A DNA stretch of 6,869 nucleotides from Candidatus Peribacteria bacterium (GTDB lineage: Bacteria; Patescibacteria; JAEDAM01; Absconditabacterales; Absconditicoccaceae): positions 1 to 6,869 of the forward strand of contig JAITQZ010000105.1 of the NCBI GenBank assembly GCA_031288635.1, written 5' to 3'. Under the pieces are notes generated by a model. It saw nothing but the letters and a program-made list of their open reading frames with translations. It had not been told where the DNA came from and did not search any database. Shown in pieces: positions 1 to 6,833 of this stretch. The first letter of the stretch is position 1. Every line of letters begins with the position of its first letter. The translations under genes and the position numbers were made by a program.

Positions 1-131
1 TTCTTAAAAGATAAAACATTCTTGACTGAAGTATAATCAAAATTTAAACCAATGCAAATTTTTGGGAATATTTACAGATATATATATCCTTTTTCAGTTT
101 TTGTGTAAAATAATGTGTAGAGCACTCCCTC
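1..131. other. A/T-rich leader, no gene supported
   Basis: This stretch holds an isolated TATAAT at 32-37. The ATG at 53-55 opens only an 18-codon frame, ending at TAA. The glycosyltransferase frame is open from position 8 (crossing a TGA at 23-25), but its first part is low in complexity and does not resemble the family. Confidence 0.4.
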
Positions 132-159
132 TTGCAACAAACTACCAAATACATATACT
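132..159 (+). promoter_or_regulatory. Putative promoter of the glycosyltransferase gene
   Basis: TTGCAA (132-137) and TATACT (154-159) are 16 bases apart, predicting a transcript start near 166 and a leader of about 30 bases before ATG 197. If the gene really starts at 62 or 113, this pair lies inside it. An isolated TATAAT at 32-37 is then the better -10 candidate, but it has no convincing -35 box. Confidence 0.4.
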
Positions 160-196
160 TCAATTCACTCAAAGAGATTTTACTTCTCTGCATCAA

Positions 197-1003
197 ATGA
201 AATCTATTCTCACGAAATTTTACACGGGGACAGCTCCCCAACTCGTGGATGACCTCTTGGATACCTACCAAGACCAACATTTTGCTGTCGTAAACTTTCT
301 CTATTTCGCTCAAATCGTCAGCCAAGCACTCTTTTCTGATACCAAACAACAAACAGAAAAACACAAAGAATACAAAAAAATCCTCCTAAAAGCTGATTAT
401 CTGTTACCCGATGGTATCGCTCTGCAAATCTTTTATTATCTCGCAAATTTCTTTCGTAAAATTCACTCCCCTCGCCCCCGACTCACAAATCTTAATGGCA
501 CAGATTTCACCCCGTATTTTCTCAACGAAGTAAAAAAAAAGTATGGAAACCAAAAGATTTGCCTCCTCCTCTACGGGACCACTCCAAAAGGAATAGAAAA
601 ATCCTACGAGTACATCGCTCATCAGGGATTTAACGTGATTTATTTCCAAGACGGATACAGAGAATTTGTACGAGAAGAAGCAATAAAAAAGCTCGATGAA
701 TATCAGGATACCATCAATATCCTGCTCGTAGGCAGATCCACCCCAAATATCCCCTTACAAGAACTACGAACATTGAGAAATTACCAAAAAATCAGAAGCC
801 ACCAACTCTTGGTAATGAATGTAGGAGGATTCTTTGACCGACGGTCTGGCTCCCAAAAAAGAGCACCTAAACTCGTCAGAAAGCTCAAACTGGAACGGCT
901 TCGAAGAGTGATTACCCAGCCAAAGAGAAACATCAAAAAAGTTCTTCAGAGTTTTCAACTCTTTCCTTATATTTTTCGTTATTTGATAGGCAAGAAAGGA
1001 TAG
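197..1003 (+). CDS. WecG/TagA/CpsF-family glycosyltransferase
   Basis: Members of this family move an N-acetylmannosamine-type sugar from a UDP donor to a lipid-linked acceptor on the inner face of the membrane, during teichoic acid, capsule or enterobacterial common antigen synthesis. Visible family motifs in the 268-residue product are: VVN near residue 33 (usually TVN), LPDG with the probable catalytic Asp72, NGTD at 100-103, DGYR at 152-155, a stretched GRSTPNIPLQE where most members have GxPKQE, and NVGGFFD plus KRAP at 208-224. The C-terminus is strongly basic, as expected for the membrane-contacting tail. The frame is open further upstream, with a TTG at 62 and an ATG at 113. I prefer ATG 197 because Asp72 then lies near its usual place (about residue 65 in B. 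subtilis TagA) and a promoter-like pair sits just upstream. No Shine-Dalgarno sequence is seen. The family call is firm; the exact sugar and acceptor are unknown. Confidence 0.85.
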   Translation: MKSILTKFYTGTAPQLVDDLLDTYQDQHFAVVNFLYFAQIVSQALFSDTKQQTEKHKEYKKILLKADYLLPDGIALQIFYYLANFFRKIHSPRPRLTNLNGTDFTPYFLNEVKKKYGNQKICLLLYGTTPKGIEKSYEYIAHQGFNVIYFQDGYREFVREEAIKKLDEYQDTINILLVGRSTPNIPLQELRTLRNYQKIRSHQLLVMNVGGFFDRRSGSQKRAPKLVRKLKLERLRRVITQPKRNIKKVLQSFQLFPYIFRYLIGKKG

Positions 1004-1005
1004 GG

Positions 1006-3102
1006 CTAATTCACCGTCTTCAATTGATTATTTACTTTGACACTCTCAATAAATTCATAGAGAGCAATTTTATTAACTCCATCGGAACTCAGAATATACA
1101 GCTCTGGTTTATCTCCGGTACTTTCAGGAATAGCCACATCATACACTTTGCTCGTACCGAGGTCAAACTTAAAGCTAAAGAGATACTTCATCTGATAGGT
1201 TGGTCGATTATCCTGGTTCGTCTTGAGACCATTAGTATCATAAGCAGTAAAAGTCTGATTATCCCTATCGAAAAGATAAATATATCTCGTAGCTGCAGAA
1301 GTCAGAATTTTTACATTTTTAGAGTAATTTTGGGTAATGGTATCTCCTCCAATAATTTTAATCTCACGATAAGACAAACTAGAACCTGCAGAATTAGACC
1401 TCCAAAAAAGATACGGTTTTCCACTGCTTCGTCCCAAAAAGGAACCATCAATAGCAAAACTAGAGAAATCTCCTAAATTCACTCCAGAATTAAACAGGAC
1501 TTCGTATGAGCTCCCTGCTTGGTACTGCGTTTGAGAACCCTGCATATTACGATACCTGGTCAAAAGAGACTGTCAGAGATTAGAAGGATTTTTTTGGAAA
1601 ACGTAGAGATTATTTCTATTAAACGTACCTATTCCTCCAATGCCTGACCTAAAATCACCATCAGTAGTACTCACCGGTTCGATACCTGATTTTGTGATTG
1701 CATAGATTTCCCCACCACTAGTATAACAGTACAATCCATTTTTCAGCAAAGAAATCGTACAATCTTCGAGAGGTTTTCCATATTCTACCAACATCCCTCT
1801 ACTCGCATCACTTACTACATCAATCATTGCTCCTTTGGTACCTCCAATCATCAAATGCTGAGGCATCCAGAGAGAATGCAAATCTCCCAGTCTAGAAAGC
1901 TCTACACTATTCAACGTTAAAATCCTAGTCTTTCTACCATTGATATTATCATCAAATTGACTAAGATTTTTGATGTACACAATATTAAACCCTTTATAAT
2001 ACTCTGACTGCAAGATTGTTTTCAGATTTTCTACATCCTCCAACCGCTTTCCCTTGGACTCCAAGAAACTGAGTTTTTGCGTAATCTCTGAATATTTAAT
2101 CGCTTTTGCATCATCGCCTGCGGCCAATGCCTGAAATTCCATCATCTCCTGTTGAATATCCTCAATGGTAATATCCACATACGTCCCAGAAGTGGTTTGA
2201 AATTTCTCCTCATTACTCTGCTGTTTGGTCCATTGAGAAGCAAGGGCATAAATCATAAAAATAATCAACAGCCCCAACAACAAGGCCACCAAATAATATC
2301 TATTGCCAAAAAACTGCTTTCTAAGTCTTTGGATAAGATCAGAGTCGTGGATTTTACTACCTAACTGTTCTAAATATGCAGAAGTGCTGGCAATCAATGG
2401 TGTATTTCCTCTTTTTTTGGATTTGAGATTACGTAGCGAAGGACCTTTTACTAGATAGCTTACCATAAACCCAATATGTTCTCTATCCATTCTAGTCGTA
2501 AGCAATTCTTCCAAAAACGCCATTCAATTTTCTTCTTGGGATTCACTAGCCAAAAGGGTTTCCATTTCTTTTCTATCGTGCTGATCCATCACATCAGAAA
2601 TTTTTGTCCCTACATAGAGAATTTGGTCTTCTCTTTCTAAAGCCCCTTCAATAAAATCTGAAAACAAATCAATTTTCGCCCTCAAATCTACACTATTTGC
2701 CAAGGTATAGAGCACCTTTTGGTCTCTCACAATCATTAGTGTCACTTCCCCAATCATTGAAGACATCAATGCCCCTTCAATCACCAACTGTATCATCCCT
2801 TTCAGCTGAAATCTCTCAACATCACGTACCTTTTCAGCAAATTGCTTGAGTTTCGTATTGAGCACTTGGAGGGACTCCTCAAAAAAAGATTTGATGTCAT
2901 TGATATCCAATGCCTCAGCCGTCTTAATCGCAGTGGTAAACTCTGCAACAAAGTCTTCGAGAATATCCTTTTGAAACTGTAGGAATTTTTCCGTACTACA
3001 GGACACATACACCTTAAAACTAATTTCATCAGCTAACGTATCTTGGAACGAAAAAATATGTTCCTCATCTATATACTGGAGCTTTGTTTCTTGGAGTTGC
3101 AT
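1006..3102 (-). CDS. Single-pass membrane protein with beta-propeller-like outer domain
   Basis: I do not recognise a named family. The 698-residue product exists only if two TGA codons (2524-2526 and 1573-1575) are read as glycine, residues 193 and 510. All three segments share one frame and end at TAG. Residues 1-192 have no signal peptide. They show alternating helices and strands, with a pattern around 115-175 (GEVTLMIV, VLYTLANS, DQILYVG) that recalls the core strands of PP2C-type phosphatases. No metal-binding Asp motifs are seen, so that likeness is only a guess. Residues 194-268 are basic, a hydrophobic helix follows at about 269-290 (YYLVALLLGLLIIFMIYALA), then a polar helical stalk to about 370. 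The rest is rich in short strands such as NGLYCY, NNLYVF, RYIYLFD and PELYIL, which looks like a propeller outside the membrane. ATG 3102 was chosen over GTG 3144. No Shine-Dalgarno sequence is visible. Its stop faces that of the glycosyltransferase gene. Confidence 0.8.
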
Positions 3103-3158
3103 TGTTAACGCTCTGGAGTAAACGATATAAAAAAATCTGTACACACTATTTTTTTGTT

Positions 3159-3186
3159 AGCATAGAGAAATGAAGGAAATTTGCAA
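3159..3186 (-). promoter_or_regulatory. Putative promoter of the membrane protein gene
   Basis: Read on the minus strand, TTGCAA (3186-3181) is followed after 16 bases by TATGCT (3164-3159), predicting a start near 3152 and a leader of about 50 bases. The -10 box matches consensus at only four of six positions. No hairpin terminator separates it from obg, so readthrough from obg is also possible. Confidence 0.35.
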
Positions 3187-3193
3187 GAGAAAA

Positions 3194-4678
3194 TTAATAT
3201 ACAATATATTTTTCCTCGTGTCCTGCATAATAGCTCTTAATTTTCAGCACATCACCCTTTCTAATGCCAGCTTGTGAAAAGAAATCAAGATAACCTTTGT
3301 GGTCCATCTGCTTTCGAAATCGAAGCTCAGCTTCTTCATTACCTCGTGGAGTAATAAATACTAATCTACAGATTTCTGGGTTTTGGATAAGATACACATT
3401 CACATATTTTGCACTGACTTCGTCCAAATAATCGTGGGCAACCAACCAAGGTTTCTCCGTCTCCGTAATCTCCGTAATCATTTCAGCTTCGTCCGAGTCC
3501 AAAAAAATCTGCACCGGCTCGATTTCTGGCAACGTCATCAACGGCGTTTTTTTAAGGATTTCTGCCAATGCACGAGTCCATTCCCCCAATCCATAATACG
3601 TCCCAGCAGAAGTGACGAAAATATTTGCTCTGATGAGAGCTTCAGGCAGCGACTGATAACCGTGTGCCGCTAAATACTCAGAAAAGGTATCAACTAACTG
3701 TTTTTGGTATGCTTCAACCAGCTCAATATCATTAATAAGGTCATATTTATTGAGCACAAAGACCACCCTTTTGGACATCACCACTTCATCCTCTATAGAA
3801 ACTACAAAAGAAATCAGATTTTCCGACTGCTGAAATGAAAACTCATACTCCTCAATCCCCTGGAGAAACTTATCCTCAATATAATACGTAATCTCATCAA
3901 AAAGGTCTATTGTCTCCTGAATTCACTGGTCATAACGAGACATATCTGTAATCATCGCAAAAATTCTGGATTTCAAAACGTGACGCAAAAACTCGTTTCC
4001 CAAGCCCTTTCCATCAGCAGCTCCCTTGATAAGCCCAGGAATATCAACCATATTATATCTATACTCCCCTACAGAAATAGACCCTAAATTGGGGATCAAC
4101 GTCGTAAAAGGATAATCAGCCACTTTCGCTTTGGTGGAGGAAACACAATTAATAAGAGAAGATTTTCCTACCGAAGGGGTTCCAATCAAACCAACATCTC
4201 CAAGCAACTGCAATTCCAAAATCAGTTCCAGTTTTTGCCCCGGTTCTCCCAGCAGAAAAAAATTCGGATATTGATTGACGGCATCCTTAAAATGAATATT
4301 CCCTTTTCCTCCCTCACCACCCGGCAAGGCAATTCGTTCTTCATTATCTTGAGTAAAATGATGCAGTACTCTTCAGCTTTCTGCGTCCTTAATCAGAGTC
4401 TCCACCGGAACTGTTAAGATTAAATTCTCTGCATTTGCTCCATATTGGTCTTTGGTCCTCCCATCTTCACCAGCATTTGCCTTGAAATGCTTTTTGTATT
4501 TGAATTCCAAGAGAGTATTTTCATTTTTATCCGCTCTAAAAACCATAGCTCCTCCCGTACCGCCATCACCGCCATTAGGTCAACCGTGAGGAATATTTGG
4601 AGCTCTTCTACCACTGGCAATACCATTTCCTCATTTTCAGGATTCAATCGTGATACGAACCTCATCATAAAATTGCAT
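3194..4678 (-). CDS. obg: Obg-family ribosome assembly GTPase
   Basis: Obg (CgtA) is an essential GTPase that binds the large ribosomal subunit and acts in its assembly and in stress signalling. The 494-residue reading frame is complete once five TGA codons are read as glycine: residues 14, 16, 33, 102 and 252. The N-terminal glycine-rich Obg fold spans about 1-158, with GKGGNG (14-19), HGGPNGGDGG (31-40) and YKKHF (61-65). The GTPase domain follows: P-loop GTPSVGKSS (166-174), switch I DYPFTT (188-193), DIPG (212-215), NKYD (310-313) and SAG (357-359). Residues about 411-485 form an OCT domain ending in QAGIRKGDV and a basic or aromatic tail. Between DMS (245) and NKYD there are about 25 more residues than usual. 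The ATG at 4678 begins the canonical MxFxDEV start, with no Shine-Dalgarno sequence. Under the standard code the gene would be split into pieces. Confidence 0.96.
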
Positions 4679-4711
4679 ATAGATAGGGATAGAAAGTAAA
4701 AAATCAGCTGA

Positions 4712-4734
4712 CTACAATGCTATACACAGTGTAG
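4712..4734. repeat. Imperfect inverted repeat over the obg -10 region
   Basis: Arms CTACA (4712-4716) and TGTAG (4730-4734) pair, with two more pairs after one mismatch and a seven-base centre. The repeat overlaps the predicted -10 box of obg, so it could be a repressor site, or a chance match in A/T-rich DNA. Confidence 0.35.
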
Positions 4735-4744
4735 GGTTTTGCAA
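4717..4744 (-). promoter_or_regulatory. Putative obg promoter
   Basis: On the minus strand TTGCAA (4744-4739) precedes TAGCAT (4722-4717) with a 16-base spacer, giving a start near 4710 and a leader of about 32 bases. TATAGC, overlapping it, is an alternative -10 box. The region lies between the upstream gene's terminator and the obg ATG, so some promoter is expected here; the exact boxes are uncertain. Confidence 0.4.
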
Positions 4745-4755
4745 AGATTTTGCAA
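4738..4755. repeat. Direct repeat TTTTGCAA, 11-base period
   Basis: TTTTGCAA occurs twice (4737-4744 and 4748-4755), about one helical turn apart, next to the obg promoter. Each copy contains the palindrome TTGCAA, and one of them doubles as the proposed -35 box. A protein-binding site is possible. Confidence 0.4.
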
Positions 4756-4794
4756 GAGTAAAGTAAAAGCGTCAGGGAGATGCTCCCCAACGCT
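4756..4794 (-). terminator. Rho-independent terminator of the aldehyde dehydrogenase gene
   Basis: Twenty-eight bases past the stop codon, positions 4794-4768 on the minus strand form an unbroken 12-pair stem (two G-T pairs) with a CAT loop. The inner arm is GGGGAG/CTCCC and the outer arm AGCGT/ACGCT. It is followed by TTT-AC-TTT-AC, a moderate U tract. The plus-strand side has no T run, so it works in one direction. Confidence 0.8.
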
Positions 4795-4821
4795 TGCTAC
4801 AATTTGTTTTACAGATTTTTT

Positions 4822-6357
4822 TTATTTTTTTACCGATTCAACCAGTAAACTACCAGAGCTCGGTGCTGCAGTCACATTCTCAATACTAAACTCTAATAGT
4901 GCGTCTCGTAAGGACAAAGTAGCGGCCGCCGAATCTTTACGCCCTGTAAAAGGAATGTTATCCGGTCCTCGCTGACAGGAGGTGTTAATGTTGAAACGAC
5001 ACACTTGATTTTTGGTTAACTGTTTCAACTCCTTTATCTGTTCCAAATCCGCCTCTCCGCCAAAGACCGAAAGTTGTTGACCATAGGGGAGTTTGACTTG
5101 CCAGTTCACCACTTCGTCCAAGTTCTCATACTCAATGATGGGAACTAGAGGGCCAAACTGTTCCTCTCGGTACAGTCTCATTTGCTCATTGACAGGATAA
5201 AGCACCGCAGGATGCATATACCCGTCAACTACTTTCCCTCCGTTTGCATTCAAGACTTCTGCACCACGTGTAGTAGAGTCCGTCAATAACGCTTGGAACC
5301 GGTCTATAGAACCCGGTAAAACAGGCGTAAGTTGTACTCCGTATTCCCAAGGAAGACCGTACTTCAAAGCATTAACAGCCGCAACAAATTTTTCACGGAA
5401 TGCCTCCGAATTGCTTTTATGAACAAAAAGGACTTTCAACGCCGTACAACGTTGTCCATTGTACGACAATGCACCTTTTACACAGTGTTTCACTGCGTTA
5501 TCCAAATCTGCATTCGGTAAGATAATTCCTGGGTTCTTGGCTTCAAGCCCTAGGATTATCTTGCACCTATGGGGAGCGGGATGTTGCTGAAGAATTTTGT
5601 CTGCAACCCAACTACTCCCGATAAACGCGAACACATCTACCCTCCCACTGCGAATAATAGGAGAGATAACTTCTCCGCCCTCTCCATAAAGAGTAGTAAC
5701 CGTCCCCATAGGGAAAGCCTCCGCAAAGCACTTTAAGAGAGGTTCCAAAAGCAGAACACCCACCTTAGCAGGTTTGAAGAGCACTACATTCCCCATCAAA
5801 AGTGCTGGAAGGAGCGTTGTAAACGTCTCATTGAGGGGGTAATTACTTGGTCCCATACAGAGCACAATACCCCTAGGAGCTCGGTCTTCCTGAATAAGAA
5901 GTCCTCCTTCTTCACGTACCATTCCCCAGTCAATGCTCAACTTTTCTAACTCTTTACAACTGTCCTTGATGTAAGCGACCGTACGGTCAAATTCGCTTTC
6001 CGCATCGGGACGAGTCTTGCAAATTTCCCACATAAGGGTGCGTAAAATCTCAGTACGATGTAGTTCCATCAAGTTTACAAAGTTCAGAACGGCTTTTATT
6101 CTCTCTTTGTGCGAGAGTGTTGGCCATTCCCCATTTCCATTCCCCCAAGCTGCTTCAGCAAGGTCCAAGCAATTCAAGGAATCTCTACCAGACATCATTG
6201 GATAATGCCCAATACAGAATGGCTTACCACTGTTCACAGAATAAATGGGTGAATACACATTTTGTACTTTCCCATACCAAAGCTCCACTCCTTTACGTAA
6301 GATAGTGTCTTGCGGGATAAAACAATCCCTCTCAAAAAATCTAAAATTTCTGTCCAT
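4822..6357 (-). CDS. GapN-like NADP-dependent aldehyde dehydrogenase
   Basis: The family oxidises glyceraldehyde-3-phosphate straight to 3-phosphoglycerate with NADP, making NADPH and bypassing one ATP-forming glycolytic step. The 511-residue cytosolic protein is full length. Residues about 75-265 form the cofactor domain, with GPSNYPLNE (Asn172, oxyanion hole), FKPAK (Lys195) and FIGSS (246-250). The catalytic motif NGQRCTA holds Cys304, with Arg303 before it. EEQFGP (398-403) and CQRGPDNIPFTGRKDS (461-476) are typical of the GapN branch, where the arginines by the Cys and in QRG bind substrate phosphate. The usual LELGGK is replaced by LGLEAK, so the general-base Glu is shifted two places; I recall this as a subgroup trait. 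All 39 glycines use GGN codons, none TGA, and G+C is higher than in neighbouring genes, suggesting transfer. ATG 6357 is followed by a plausible N-terminus; it has no Shine-Dalgarno sequence. Substrate is inferred from family. Confidence 0.88.
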   Translation of the reverse strand: MDRNFRFFERDCFIPQDTILRKGVELWYGKVQNVYSPIYSVNSGKPFCIGHYPMMSGRDSLNCLDLAEAAWGNGNGEWPTLSHKERIKAVLNFVNLMELHRTEILRTLMWEICKTRPDAESEFDRTVAYIKDSCKELEKLSIDWGMVREEGGLLIQEDRAPRGIVLCMGPSNYPLNETFTTLLPALLMGNVVLFKPAKVGVLLLEPLLKCFAEAFPMGTVTTLYGEGGEVISPIIRSGRVDVFAFIGSSWVADKILQQHPAPHRCKIILGLEAKNPGIILPNADLDNAVKHCVKGALSYNGQRCTALKVLFVHKSNSEAFREKFVAAVNALKYGLPWEYGVQLTPVLPGSIDRFQALLTDSTTRGAEVLNANGGKVVDGYMHPAVLYPVNEQMRLYREEQFGPLVPIIEYENLDEVVNWQVKLPYGQQLSVFGGEADLEQIKELKQLTKNQVCRFNINTSCQRGPDNIPFTGRKDSAAATLSLRDALLEFSIENVTAAPSSGSLLVESVKK

Positions 6358-6422
6358 TTTTTTAATTTAAATTTTTAATTTATATGTATTTTAGTGAAAA
6401 GTTAAGAACTTTTCAGTAATAT

Positions 6423-6451
6423 AGTATACGAATATATATATCTAAAGTCAA
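6423..6451 (-). promoter_or_regulatory. Sigma70-type promoter of the aldehyde dehydrogenase gene
   Basis: On the minus strand TTGACT (6451-6446) and TATACT (6428-6423) are exactly 17 bases apart, each matching consensus at five of six positions. The predicted start is near 6416, leaving a very A/T-rich leader of about 59 bases. A weaker pair, TTAACT (6405-6400) and TATAAA (6384-6379), lies inside that leader with a 15-base spacer. Confidence 0.65.
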
Positions 6452-6473
6452 GACAAAATTCAAAAGAAATCAG

Positions 6474-6511
6474 GGAAAAAGAAAAGAGCCGCAAACGTTA
6501 TTCACGACTCT
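6474..6511 (-). terminator. Terminator-like hairpin between the small frame and the dehydrogenase promoter
   Basis: On the minus strand 6511-6485 folds into a stem of about 11 pairs (outer arm AGAGTCG/CGGCTCT, some G-T pairs), followed by TTTCTTTTT. It lies 17 bases beyond the TGA at 6529-6531 and just before the dehydrogenase promoter, the normal place for a terminator of the minus-strand frame to its right. Confidence 0.6.
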
Positions 6512-6528
6512 ATTTTCCAGATAGTATA

Positions 6529-6783
6529 TCAGAAAAGCAAACTCCCTCTATCGTCCCACTTTGTATACAATTTACAATCGGGACGGAGTATGAGGTATTT
6601 TACTTCATTTTTTATTGCCTCGGACTTTGACATACAGTCATCATCCAAGACACAAGACATTCCACAAACGGAATACCGAACCGCTCCAAAGGGGAGCCGT
6701 TCCAAAGGTCTACCGTTGCTTTTGATAAACTGATTAATTTCTGTAATCTTCGGGATTGCTAATATAGATATTACTACTTGAAA
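6529..6783 (-). CDS. Unrecognised open frame without an AUG start, possible gene fragment
   Basis: I do not recognise this product. The frame is open after a TAA at 6784-6786 and reads like protein, for example KITEINQFIKSNGRPLERL and YLILRPDCKLYTKWDD, with five cysteines in the second half. The first usable starts are TTG 6705 and ATG 6660, well inside the protein-like part, so the true N-terminus may be lost or may use another start. G+C is about 55% near 6661-6720, unlike the leader DNA around it. If TGA at 6529-6531 is a stop, a terminator hairpin follows directly. If TGA means glycine, the frame runs through the hairpin and into the dehydrogenase promoter, ending at TAG 6442-6444. The first reading is tidier and suggests standard-code origin. 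The plus strand also has a weaker frame from ATG 6590. Confidence 0.35.
   Translation of the reverse strand, partial: FQVVISILAIPKITEINQFIKSNGRPLERLPFGAVRYSVCGMSCVLDDDCMSKSEAIKNEVKYLILRPDCKLYTKWDDRGSLLF
6678..6702. repeat. Strong imperfect palindrome (hairpin)
   Basis: Arms GAAC-C-GCTCC and GGAGC-C-GTTC flank a five-base centre: nine pairs with one mismatch. The same stretch contains a direct repeat of CCGCTCCAAAGG (6681-6692) and CCGTTCCAAAGG (6697-6708), period 16. It falls inside the unrecognised minus-strand frame, and the period is not a multiple of three. Confidence 0.5.
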
Positions 6784-6799
6784 TTAAGATAAAAAAATG

Positions 6800-6821
6800 T
6801 AGAAATAAGTATTTATTTCTA
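6800..6821. repeat. Perfect 9-bp inverted repeat upstream of the edge gene
   Basis: TAGAAATAA (6800-6808) and TTATTTCTA (6813-6821) are perfect inverted arms around GTAT, 12 bases before the ATG of the partial gene at the right edge. A weak promoter pair, TTGAAA (6778-6783) and TAGAAA (6800-6805), would place transcription start inside it, so it could be an operator. A mobile-element end is the other possibility. Confidence 0.5.
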
Positions 6822-6833
6822 TATCATAATCAA

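Noticed and set aside
21..37. TTGACT and TATAAT near the left edge as a promoter pair.
   Set aside because: They are only about four bases apart, far too close for -35 and -10 boxes.
1024..1476. 150-residue plus-strand open frame opposite the membrane protein gene.
   Set aside because: Composition is that of an antisense shadow and the minus-strand frame continues coherently into the rest of the protein.
2524..3144. A separate 206-residue gene ending at TGA 2524-2526, followed by a new gene starting at ATG 2523.
   Set aside because: Both lie in one frame, abut exactly at the TGA, and the window demonstrably reads TGA as glycine, so they are one gene.
3194..4668. Frameshifted or decayed obg with several pieces.
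   Set aside because: No frameshift is needed: one frame runs from 4678 to 3194 and every interruption is TGA at glycine positions.
4739..4975. Plus-strand open frame antisense to the dehydrogenase 3' end.
   Set aside because: It crosses the terminator hairpin and has no recognisable protein features; it is a shadow of the minus-strand gene.
6561..6570. Palindrome TTGTATACAA with flanking CGTCCC/GGGACG arms as a regulatory site.
   Set aside because: The arms are short and distant and the site lies inside the candidate minus-strand frame; nothing else supports it.
6590..6786. Plus-strand small gene from ATG 6590 with a GGAG just upstream.
   Set aside because: The product is low in recognisable structure, the GGAG is too close to the ATG, and the minus-strand frame looks more protein-like.
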